Part shown: piece by piece, positions 1 through 5,144 of the stretch
Layout: the number at the start of each line of letters is the position of its first letter
Numbering within the stretch: the stretch's first letter is position 1
DNA from: CAYYJM01 sp964471755
GTDB taxonomy: Bacteria; Planctomycetota; Planctomycetia; Gemmatales; Gemmataceae
DNA length: 5,144 nt
Direction of reading: 5' to 3'
Assembly (NCBI GenBank): GCA_964471755.1
Contig: CAYYJM010000367.1
Coordinates: forward strand, 1 to 5,144
Position numbers and translations under genes: made by a program
Notes under the pieces: generated by a model
The model's input: the letters and a program-made list of their open reading frames with translations, nothing else
Database searches by the model: none
What the model was told of the DNA's origin: nothing

Positions 1-2
1 AC

Positions 3-1250
3 GAAGCCCTGGACACGTTCCGGGTACCACAGGATCGCTATCCACGACCGCGGAACTCGTCCGAACTGGCGAAGCTGCTCGAAGTGCTGGCCGAGGATGG
101 GTACGTCGTGGTTCTGGACGAGTTCCAGTATTTCAACCGCCGTGGATTTGAGGGTTTCTGCTCATTGCTCCAGGCGGCAGTGGACCGGCTGGCGGCAAAA
201 GCAGGGAAGGTTCGCGGGGGGTGGGTCGTCCTGGGGTCGATCCACACGGAGATGGCGGCGCTGCTCGAAGATCGGGCCGCCCCGCTGTACAATCGAGTCA
301 CCGACCCGATCGACCTGCCCCACCTGGATATCGCCTCCGTGCTGAGCATTTTACGAGAACACGCCGACACGACGCCGGAGCGGTTGCTGTTCCTGTGGAC
401 GCTATTTGAAGGCGTGCCGAAGTTCTACCGGGACTGCTACGAGCAAGGCGTGCTGGCGGCGGATCGCCGGTCACTGCTGCGACGGATGTTCTTCGAGAGT
501 TCAGCCCCGCTCCGGTCGGAGGCGGATAACTGGTTTCTCAGTGAGATCGGCGGCAAGTCCGACACGGTGCTGAAGTTCGTCGCCCGCAACCCTGGAATGA
601 TGCACAACGAACTGGTCCAGGCGATCCAGAAGGCGAGCGGAGAGGAGACGAAGAACATCGGGAGCTACCTGAAGACGCTGACGGAACGATATCAGCTGAT
701 CGAGCGACAACTCCCGGTATTCGCTCCAGACACCGCCCGGAAGGGGCGGTACTATGTAACCGACAACTTCCTCAATGCGTGGCTGGCAGCGCTGGCAAGC
801 CGGGTCTCGGCCCGGTCCTTCCGCCCGGTGGAAGAACTCGTGGCAGAGGCCGACGAACAGCTGGCCACGGTGGAAGGCGTGGGTTTGGAGAAACTGGCGG
901 GGCATCTGTACCAGGAGCGGAGTCGCCGCGGGATCAGCGACTTCCCGCTCACCCATCGCATCCGCGGATACTGGGACCGGAAGGATACCGAAATCGACTT
1001 GGTAGCCGTAAGCGAAGGAGTGAAACGGATTCGATTCGGCTCCTGCAAACGGTCTCCAACCAAACTGTTGTCCGATGTGCGAAACCTCAAGGACCACGTT
1101 GATCGGTTCTTGAACGAACACCGAACGTATCAGAAGTGGACGAAGGAACTCGTCGGCATCTCCGTCCGGTTGTCCGTGGATGAGCGTCAGGTGTTAGACC
1201 GGAACGACATCCTGCCACAGGATCTGGAAGAACTCACGGCAGGGTTGTGA
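3..1250 (+). CDS. Archaeal-type ATPase with C-terminal DUF234 nuclease-like domain, 5'-truncated by window edge
   Basis: The reading frame is open from the left edge (frame starting at base 3) to the TGA at 1248-1250, giving 415 residues of a longer protein. A GTG at 84 could be taken as the start, but coding continues upstream of it and it falls just before Walker B, so the true start and Walker A are outside the window. Walker B is VVVLDEFQY (D at 117, E at 120). It is followed by a sensor-like GS (about 234) and PLYNR (about 285), then GVPKFY (about 411), which resembles the GxPxY motif of archaeal ATPases (PF01637 family). A winged-helix-like stretch (YLKTLTERYQLIER, then RYYVTDNFLNAWL) leads into the DUF234 region. 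That region has YWDRKDTEIDLVAV (about 972-1013) and FGSCKRS (about 1035-1055), the usual site of a PD-(D/E)xK-like fold. The expected E of ExK is Ser (TCC at 1041). Such proteins are common accessory ATPases of unsettled function, possibly linked to DNA or mobile elements. Family call is fairly sure; activity is unknown. Confidence 0.85.
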   Translation, partial: EALDTFRVPQDRYPRPRNSSELAKLLEVLAEDGYVVVLDEFQYFNRRGFEGFCSLLQAAVDRLAAKAGKVRGGWVVLGSIHTEMAALLEDRAAPLYNRVTDPIDLPHLDIASVLSILREHADTTPERLLFLWTLFEGVPKFYRDCYEQGVLAADRRSLLRRMFFESSAPLRSEADNWFLSEIGGKSDTVLKFVARNPGMMHNELVQAIQKASGEETKNIGSYLKTLTERYQLIERQLPVFAPDTARKGRYYVTDNFLNAWLAALASRVSARSFRPVEELVAEADEQLATVEGVGLEKLAGHLYQERSRRGISDFPLTHRIRGYWDRKDTEIDLVAVSEGVKRIRFGSCKRSPTKLLSDVRNLKDHVDRFLNEHRTYQKWTKELVGISVRLSVDERQVLDRNDILPQDLEELTAGL

Positions 1251-1288
1251 CTGTGAACCGATGACCGCTTCTCCGGTAAGGTCGCCGA

Positions 1289-1501
1289 ATCCATCGAAAT
1301 GGCAAAGGTATCAGCCCCCCTGGGCCACCTTCCGGTACAACGAACCCTGGCCCGCTCCAGGACCTGGCAACGAAGAGGAGCAGCACCCCCGTCGCTGCCT
1401 ACCGGATGCCGAAAAAGGGCGTCCGGGCTGTTCGTGGCGAATTTCCAGCAGTACGAGGCGAACGCCTCGGAGGCGATCCGTCAAGCGGGTCACGGGTGTG
1501 A
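1289..1501 (+). pseudogene. pckA: Decayed C-terminal remnant of ATP-dependent phosphoenolpyruvate carboxykinase
   Basis: This stretch has no intact ORF of its own, but its pieces alternate between two frames and together follow the PEPCK (ATP) C-terminus in order. Frame 2 gives PGPPSGTTNP (1319-1348), like the family's PGVPSxxxNPR. Frame 3 gives RTW (1359-1367), like PRNTW. Frame 2 gives AAYR (1394-1405), like the DPxAYD segment. Frame 3 gives LFVANFQQYEANASEAIRQA (1428-1487), like the terminal LAxxFxxNFxxFE...AG helix. Restoring one base near 1491 would give AGPRV and a stop at 1499-1501, a typical PEPCK ending. At least four frame changes and the lack of the roughly 450 upstream residues (including the nucleotide-binding site) mean that nothing functional is left. 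The active enzyme would convert oxaloacetate and ATP to phosphoenolpyruvate. The alignment is from memory of the family, so the identity is probable, not proven. Assembly errors could explain the frameshifts but not the missing body. Confidence 0.6.
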
Positions 1502-1503
1502 AC

Positions 1504-1947
1504 ATGACACCGGATAAACCGATGCTTCCCGATCACCTGCGACGGTATCCGACCCAGGCCGGACGGCTCGCGCTCGCCGGGCGGCTCGGTTTGCACATCG
1601 ATCCGTTCGCGCAGGACTGGGAGTGGGAAGTCGCGGAACCCCAGCATTTCCCACACTGGCTCGCGGTCTATCAGCACGACGAGTTGACCGACGACGAGCG
1701 GTTCTCACTCATGGAGATGCTGGTGCAGTGCGTCGAGAACATGGCCGGGGAGGATGGCTTCCCGGATGCGGTCGAGGCGTCGCCGACGTGGCAAGCGGTC
1801 GCGGGCTTGCTGCGAATCAACGCACGACTCCATGCGAGTACGATCTGGTACTGGTGCGTCTTCGACCACGAAGCCCCCGACGAGGTGTTCCGGGTGTCGC
1901 ATGCGATGCGGCGTGTGTGGGCGGAGATTCAGCCGGGGCTCGCTTGA
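1504..1947 (+). CDS. Small acidic protein of unknown function, 147 aa
   Basis: I chose the ATG at 1504, reading MTPDKPMLPDHLRRYP. The frame stays open upstream to 1261, but that extension is Arg/Pro-rich, has no protein character and coincides with the PEPCK remnant. The product is a soluble, acidic, Trp-rich protein with no signal peptide or membrane helix. Visible features are RRYPTQAGRLALAGRLGL (residues 13-30), a DWEWEV patch (about 39-44), an acidic helix ELTDDERFSLMEMLVQCVEN (about 60-79) and a C-terminal region with LHASTIWYWCVFD. I do not recognise a named domain. The compact alpha/beta look is reminiscent of many small lineage-specific or immunity-like proteins, but that is only an impression. 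The start lies two bases after the inferred old PEPCK stop (TGA at 1499-1501), suggesting it was once translationally coupled to that gene; no strong Shine-Dalgarno is seen (weak GGGTG about 8 bases upstream). Its 3' end overlaps the opposite-strand toxin remnant by about 19 bases. Confidence 0.65.
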   Translation: MTPDKPMLPDHLRRYPTQAGRLALAGRLGLHIDPFAQDWEWEVAEPQHFPHWLAVYQHDELTDDERFSLMEMLVQCVENMAGEDGFPDAVEASPTWQAVAGLLRINARLHASTIWYWCVFDHEAPDEVFRVSHAMRRVWAEIQPGLA

Positions 1948-2023
1948 CGGACTACGAGCGCGAGGGTGCGGACCTGCTCACGGGCTGGGCGGCGTAGATG
2001 ATGATGTTGCTGCCGAGGAGCAT
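1929..2023 (-). pseudogene. Truncated, frameshifted PIN-domain (VapC-like) toxin remnant
   Basis: On the minus strand an ATG at 2023-2021 shares its A with the stop of the antitoxin (TGATG), the normal coupling of antitoxin and toxin genes. It reads MLLGSNIIIYAAQP, matching the first strand of PIN toxins, usually LLDSNIIIYA. The Asp of that motif, a metal ligand in active PIN nucleases, is Gly here (GGC at 2014-2012). After Pro (1984-1982) the frame runs only to a TAG at 1954-1952, giving 23 residues. Skipping two bases instead gives EQVRTLALVVRQASPG (1979-1932), which resembles the next PIN helix and the start of the following strand, and then a stop at 1931-1929. About 110 residues with the remaining catalytic acids are missing. 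The stub cannot be an RNase. It overlaps the end of the convergent 147-residue gene. Family assignment rests on a short match plus the gene arrangement, which support each other. Confidence 0.7.
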
Positions 2024-2292
2024 CACTCATCCCGGTCGGGCAAGGGGCGATCCTGGCGTACTTCCCGTTGCCAGGCGAGTGGATCACCCAGATCCTCATT
2101 CGCGGGTTGCGCCGCCAACTGCTCCAGGATTGCCGCCATCTCCCGACCCTGCTCCGACGGTACCTCGGCCCCCGTTCCCTCCAGCATGGGGACGAACACA
2201 CGGATAGCCTGGCCGGGCGGAGCGGAGGCCGGCTCGTCGCCAGACCATTCGATCCGGTTGTCACGCATGATACCGGAGTATGTCGGGAGCAT
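2023..2292 (-). CDS. Antitoxin of a type II toxin-antitoxin pair (partner of PIN toxin), now orphaned
   Basis: This 89-residue protein begins MLPTYSGIMRDNRIEWSGDE and ends in DPLAWQREVRQDRPLP (residues 70-85). Both ends match a family of small antitoxins common in cyanobacteria and planctomycetes and encoded just before PIN toxins. The N-terminal part (about 1-36, ending QAIRVFVPML) looks like an AbrB/DUF-type small beta domain that would bind operator DNA. Residues 50-62 (REMAAILEQLAAQ) form a helix, and the C-terminal segment is the part expected to wrap the toxin. I chose the ATG at 2292 and not the one at 2268 because the family begins with the xTYSGxxRxNRIEW segment; AGGGG lies about 10 bases upstream. 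The 77 bases between it and the PQQ-repeat gene on the same strand could hold its own promoter (an AT-richer TAGGATA-like stretch), but this is weak. The toxin directly downstream is broken. The antitoxin frame is intact, so it may still be expressed as a DNA-binding repressor or as protection against related toxins. Confidence 0.75.
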   Translation of the reverse strand: MLPTYSGIMRDNRIEWSGDEPASAPPGQAIRVFVPMLEGTGAEVPSEQGREMAAILEQLAAQPANEDLGDPLAWQREVRQDRPLPDRDE

Positions 2293-2369
2293 GGCCAGGG
2301 TTCCCCTGCGGGCGCTGAGAACTTGTTACGCTTGCTATCCTACCAGATTCAGCGAGGAGCAAGAAGGCA

Positions 2370-4244
2370 TCACCTCCCATCCGCCGCCTTCCAGAGTAAC
2401 AGCGCCTGGCCACTCCAGAAGAAGATGGTGAAGGCGACCAGCGTCCACGTCGCGGCCCACGCCAGGCGATGGTTCATCGCCGCGCGGACGGCCAGCCACG
2501 TCGGCAGGAACGCGATCGGGTAGCCGATCAGAAACGCCCACGCGACAAACATGCCGGCCGAGCGACACAGTTCGACGTAGCCGTAGGAGACGAACAGGAG
2601 AACGACGATCACCAGGCGGGCGAGCCAGCCGGCATCGCGTCGTTCGGGATGCCGCGTCGCCCAGCGGCAGGTCCACAGCGTCGCGTGAAACACGGCGTAG
2701 AGCGACAGCGGCCAGGTGAACAGCAGGCGATCGAGCCAGGTACTGAGGACGCCAGGACCGAGCAGGGCCAGGAGGAAGGACACGGCCAGAAAGATCGCCA
2801 GACGCCGACCGCGAAACGGCAGGGCGACGACAGCGGCGACGGCGAGGATCGCCAGGCAGGCGGCGAACCAGGTCGTCATCTCGACCCAGGTCGGAGCGTC
2901 ATTGGGGTACTCGCGCTCCTGACTGACGAGCCAGGCGAGATCGAATCGCCAGGAGCGCGTCGCGGGCTCAGGTGGCAGCGGCTCGACATCGGGCGGCAGC
3001 TCCTTCGGTTTGCCGACCCAGAGGCAGACGGCCTTCGACGGACTCCGGGCGAAGAGTCGGCCATCGCACACCGTCGGCGGCGTCCAGCAGATCTCATCGT
3101 CGAAGAGTTGCACCCGGCCGCGTTCGCGGTAGGCCGTCGGGTCGGCGTCGGCGAGGATCAGGGTGCCGGTGTCGTTGAGCAGATACAGCTTGCCGTCGGC
3201 GACGACGACGCCGGCCTGGCCGACGGCATCGGTGGACCAGCACGTCTTGCCAGTCGCCCAGTCGAGACAGCGGAACGCTCCGCGCGTCGCCCGGTGCTTG
3301 CTCGACTGAGCCTGGCGAACGTCGAAGCCGTAGACGTGGCCGCGATACAGTACGCTCGACGTGACATCGTTGGCGAACTCGCGGCTCATCCACGTCGGCG
3401 TCGCCTGGATCACGCCAGCCGAATCGGCCTTCAGCTCGTAGCGAGTGGCCGGGGCGTGGAACGGGGCGGTCAGCAGTAGATGAGGTTCGCGATAGAGCGG
3501 CCAGGCGGAGTGTTCGTCGTAGCCGGCGGAGAGCGACTGGCGGAAGAGTTGCTTGCCCGTGGCGGCGTCGGCGATGACCCAGGCGTTCTGGAGATAGCCG
3601 ACGACGCAGCGCCGATCGGCGAACGTGATCGGCAGGACCGGGCAGTAGCTGGCCGGGTCGCTGCCACTGGCCCAGAGCGTCTTGCCGCTATCCGGATCAA
3701 GGGCGACGAGGCTCGCGTCGGGACCGCCGACGGGAAGGATCATCCGGCCGGCCTCCAGCGTCGGCGTGATGGCGTAGCCGAAACCGAAGCCGTCACCCTG
3801 GAACTTCTCGCGGACGTTGAGCGACCAGAGGTACTCGCCCGTCCGGCCATCGACGCAGGCGACTCGCCCCGTGGGCGACGTGACGTGGACCTTGCCGCGA
3901 GACCACGTCGGCGTGGCGTATGGGCCGGGATAGGCTCCGCGCGGCTGCCAGGACCAGTCGAGCCGCGTCTCCCAGAGCGTCTGGCCCGTTTTGGGATCGA
4001 GGCAGAGCAGGTACGAACTGGTAAGGGTCTGTCGCTGGGTGTAGAGTCGGCCGTCGGCGACGATGAAGCCGGAATGGCCCTGGCCGAGGTCGCGCTGCCA
4101 GAGACGCGGCGGGCCGGCCTCCGGCCAGGTGTCGGCGAGGTTCTTCTCCGTGGAGACGCCGTCCTGGTTCGGGCCGCGCAGGTGCGGCCAGTCAGCCGGA
4201 GCCAGGAGCAGGGCCAGGGTCAGCAGAGGGATGCCGGTCGTCAT
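2370..4244 (-). CDS. Exported PQQ-like beta-propeller protein with C-terminal multi-helix membrane domain
   Basis: The 624-residue product starts at the ATG 4244-4242 with a Shine-Dalgarno GGAGA (4256-4252) seven bases upstream. Residues 1-16 (MTTGIPLLTLALLLAP) look like a signal peptide. The mature part opens DWPHLRGPNQDG, the opening common to planctomycete PQQ-repeat proteins. At least five blade repeats of the type LxALDxxTGxxLW are visible, at about residues 79-95, 128-144, 179-195, 221-238 and 323-340, with VADGRLY/VADGKLY strands (62-68, 348-354). The propeller therefore spans about 17-410, followed by a Pro-rich linker (413-428). From 456 on there are about six hydrophobic segments (456-477, 481-503, 507-525, 541-559, 563-587, 594-617). 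The propeller would sit in the periplasm, anchored by the helices. The repeats make this a PQQ-like fold, but nothing shows cofactor binding or dehydrogenase activity; a scaffold or binding role, as in BamB, is equally possible. It is transcribed away from the secretin-like gene, with 145 bases between them. Confidence 0.85.
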   Translation of the reverse strand: MTTGIPLLTLALLLAPADWPHLRGPNQDGVSTEKNLADTWPEAGPPRLWQRDLGQGHSGFIVADGRLYTQRQTLTSSYLLCLDPKTGQTLWETRLDWSWQPRGAYPGPYATPTWSRGKVHVTSPTGRVACVDGRTGEYLWSLNVREKFQGDGFGFGYAITPTLEAGRMILPVGGPDASLVALDPDSGKTLWASGSDPASYCPVLPITFADRRCVVGYLQNAWVIADAATGKQLFRQSLSAGYDEHSAWPLYREPHLLLTAPFHAPATRYELKADSAGVIQATPTWMSREFANDVTSSVLYRGHVYGFDVRQAQSSKHRATRGAFRCLDWATGKTCWSTDAVGQAGVVVADGKLYLLNDTGTLILADADPTAYRERGRVQLFDDEICWTPPTVCDGRLFARSPSKAVCLWVGKPKELPPDVEPLPPEPATRSWRFDLAWLVSQEREYPNDAPTWVEMTTWFAACLAILAVAAVVALPFRGRRLAIFLAVSFLLALLGPGVLSTWLDRLLFTWPLSLYAVFHATLWTCRWATRHPERRDAGWLARLVIVVLLFVSYGYVELCRSAGMFVAWAFLIGYPIAFLPTWLAVRAAMNHRLAWAATWTLVAFTIFFWSGQALLLWKAADGR

Positions 4245-4279
4245 GACACCGTCTCCGACGAGGAGGGATCTCCGGCACC

Positions 4280-4285
4280 ATTGTA
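4280..4285 (-). promoter_or_regulatory. Possible -10 element (TACAAT) for the propeller gene
   Basis: Read on the minus strand, TACAAT differs from the TATAAT consensus at one position and lies 35 bases upstream of the ATG at 4244. At the standard 17-base distance the -35 position reads TTCTGG, which is a poor match. The element is in the AT-richer part of the divergent gap, which is the main reason to mention it. Confidence 0.3.
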
Positions 4286-4377
4286 GTCGCGGTTTCTCAT
4301 CACCAGAATTGAACTCGATCGGGTATGCTCGCGCAAGGCGTCGGCCTGGCCGCGTTCATCCAGGATTCATCTCACGC

Positions 4378-4382
4378 AGGAG
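4378..4382 (+). promoter_or_regulatory. Shine-Dalgarno AGGAG for the secretin-like gene
   Basis: AGGAG is followed by seven bases and then the ATG at 4390. This fixes the start of the secretin-like gene in preference to later ATG codons such as 4450, which would remove the signal peptide. Confidence 0.7.
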
Positions 4383-4389
4383 ACAATCC

Positions 4390-5144
4390 ATGAAACCGAC
4401 CGTGATCGTCCTTGTCGGCGTCGCCCTTGTCGGCGTCGCCCTCGGCCAGATGCCACCCGCACCGGAACAGAAGGCCGCGACGGAGATCCACTACGCTGTC
4501 CGGCCACTGCTGCGCGGCATGCCCCGGGTGCTGTCCTGCCTGCGTCAGCGGGAGCCGGGGCGCTATCGCAACCTCCGGCCAGCCGACGGCGTGGCGATTC
4601 TCGTCCAGGCCGTGCTGTCGGAGGTGCCGTTGCGGCCGTGGGAGACGCTCGACGTTCGCAACGGGACGCACCTGGTCGTCACCGCGTCGCCGCTTCGGCA
4701 CCAGGAGATCGCCTCGCTACTGGCGGCGCTGGAACGCCTCCTCGACGTGTCGGTGGTGATGAACGCCCGGCTGTACGCGGTCGAGCGGGACTTCTTCACC
4801 AAACGGCTCGCCCCGCTGTTCAAGCCAGACCCGATCACCGACCAGCGATCGACCGTCGTCTCCGTCGATGGGCCGCTTTTCAAGGCGATCACGACGCAGA
4901 AGCTCCTCGGCGTGGGCGACAATGACAGCAAACTGACACCGGGGCAGGGGAGCCCGTTCCTGGCCCGACAGAGCGTCTATCGCTTCACGACCGGCGAGAA
5001 GGCCATCGGCACCAGCCTGGCCGGGGTGTCGTTCGCCGTCACGCCGGTGGTCAGCGCGGATCGGCGCTTCCTGCGGCTCGACATCACCCAGAAGGTCACG
5101 CAGTTGGTGCGGATCGACAAGGCCAGGGTGATCGACGCGATCAC
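4390..5144 (+). CDS. Exported secretin-like (type II/III secretion family) protein, 3'-truncated by window edge
   Basis: The frame opens at the ATG at 4390 and stays open for 251 codons to the right edge. Residues 1-19 (MKPTVIVLVGVALVGVALG) are a signal peptide, so the product is exported. Residues about 64-119 (LRPADGVAILVQAVLSEVP, then NGTHLVVTASP and HQEIASLLAALERLLDV) resemble a small secretin N-domain: an alpha/beta unit with a 'LVV' strand followed by a helix ending in LL..L. The next strand, VVMNARLYAVERDFF (122-136), and later VSFAVTPVVSADRRFLRLDI (213-232) resemble the start of the bacterial secretin core (PF00263), where 'G....V.P.VS.D....L.I' is typical. The family forms outer-membrane rings in type II/III secretion and type IV pili, but planctomycetes also carry many short relatives of unknown job. 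No other secretion gene is in the window, so a true secretion role is unproven. The missing C-terminus would settle whether the beta-barrel is complete. Confidence 0.6.
   Translation, partial: MKPTVIVLVGVALVGVALGQMPPAPEQKAATEIHYAVRPLLRGMPRVLSCLRQREPGRYRNLRPADGVAILVQAVLSEVPLRPWETLDVRNGTHLVVTASPLRHQEIASLLAALERLLDVSVVMNARLYAVERDFFTKRLAPLFKPDPITDQRSTVVSVDGPLFKAITTQKLLGVGDNDSKLTPGQGSPFLARQSVYRFTTGEKAIGTSLAGVSFAVTPVVSADRRFLRLDITQKVTQLVRIDKARVIDAI
4411..4440 (+). repeat. Two exact tandem copies of a 15-base unit inside the signal peptide
   Basis: CTTGTCGGCGTCGCC occurs at 4411-4425 and again at 4426-4440, encoding LVGVA twice in the hydrophobic core of the signal peptide. It is in frame, so gain or loss of one unit would lengthen or shorten the core by five residues without breaking the gene. 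Confidence 0.9.

Larger units (their letters stand above)
4245..4389. promoter_or_regulatory. Divergent intergenic region between the propeller gene and the secretin-like gene
   Basis: These 145 bases separate two divergent start codons and must carry the promoters of at least one, probably both, genes. Both sides end in good Shine-Dalgarno sequences. The middle (about 4275-4330) is noticeably more AT-rich than the flanking coding DNA. On the plus strand TTGAAC (4309-4314) and TATGCT (4324-4329) look like promoter hexamers but are only 9 bases apart, so they do not form a standard sigma-70 pair. I found no clear inverted-repeat operator. Confidence 0.5.

Noticed and set aside
501..1121. Minus-strand open frame of 206 codons opposite the ATPase
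   Set aside because: The plus strand shows the ordered ATPase/DUF234 motifs over the same bases, and the antisense product has no family features.
1463..1475. CGCCTC-G-GAGGCG inverted repeat as a terminator
   Set aside because: The stem is six pairs with a one-base loop and no T-run, so it cannot form a rho-independent terminator.
1261..1503. N-terminal extension of the 147-residue gene back to the ATG at 1261
   Set aside because: The extension is Pro/Arg-rich and unlike the rest of the protein, and the same bases are better explained as the PEPCK remnant in the other two frames.
2469..3479. Long plus-strand open frame of 336 codons opposite the propeller gene
   Set aside because: The translation is Arg/Gly/Asp-rich with no domain character, and the minus-strand frame has clear propeller repeats and membrane helices. 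It is a GC-rich antisense shadow.
3480..4286. Plus-strand open frame of 268 codons opposite the N-terminal half of the propeller gene
   Set aside because: It is antisense to a well-supported gene, runs across that gene's start and has no recognisable motif or Shine-Dalgarno.
4309..4329. TTGAAC and TATGCT as a sigma-70 promoter for the secretin-like gene
   Set aside because: The hexamers are only nine bases apart instead of about 17, so they are not called as a promoter.

Overview
The window is GC-rich bacterial DNA that looks like a planctomycete, most likely Gemmataceae or a relative. This rests on three things: the style of the large PQQ-like beta-propeller protein (a signal peptide followed by a 'DWPHLRGPNQDG' opening), a secretin-like protein beside it, and a short antitoxin of the 'DPLAWQREVRQDRPLP' type. 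That placement is inference from protein style; no marker gene is present.

Layout, left to right. (1) Positions 3-1250 (+) carry the 3' part of an archaeal-type ATPase with a C-terminal DUF234 nuclease-like domain. Walker B is visible, Walker A lies off the left edge, and the nuclease-like motif has lost its acidic residue (SCK instead of ECK). (2) Positions 1289-1501 (+) read as a frameshifted remnant of the last 60-70 residues of ATP-dependent phosphoenolpyruvate carboxykinase. The rest of that gene is absent and the ATPase sits where it should be. (3) Positions 1504-1947 (+) encode an intact, unrecognised 147-residue protein whose ATG lies two bases after the inferred old PEPCK stop. (4) On the minus strand, 2023-2292 encodes a small antitoxin. 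Its stop overlaps the start of a PIN-domain (VapC-like) toxin (TGATG), but the toxin is a stub: its first catalytic Asp is Gly, it is frameshifted after about 14 residues, and it ends by 1929. (5) Positions 2370-4244 (-) encode a 624-residue PQQ-repeat beta-propeller fused to about six membrane helices. (6) A 145-base divergent intergenic region follows. (7) From 4390 (+) to the right edge runs an exported secretin-like protein, truncated by the window.

The window has two different characters. The left part (about 1-2300) is a gene-turnover patch: an accessory ATPase, a decayed housekeeping-gene tail, an orphan small gene and a toxin-antitoxin pair with a dead toxin. The right part (2370-5144) is orderly: two divergent genes for exported or envelope proteins, each with a good Shine-Dalgarno and a signal peptide. 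I found no tRNA, rRNA, CRISPR array, transposase or clear rho-independent terminator. I do not see a convincing new multi-gene system. The most interesting signals are the decay pattern in 1250-2300 and the altered nuclease motif of the ATPase.
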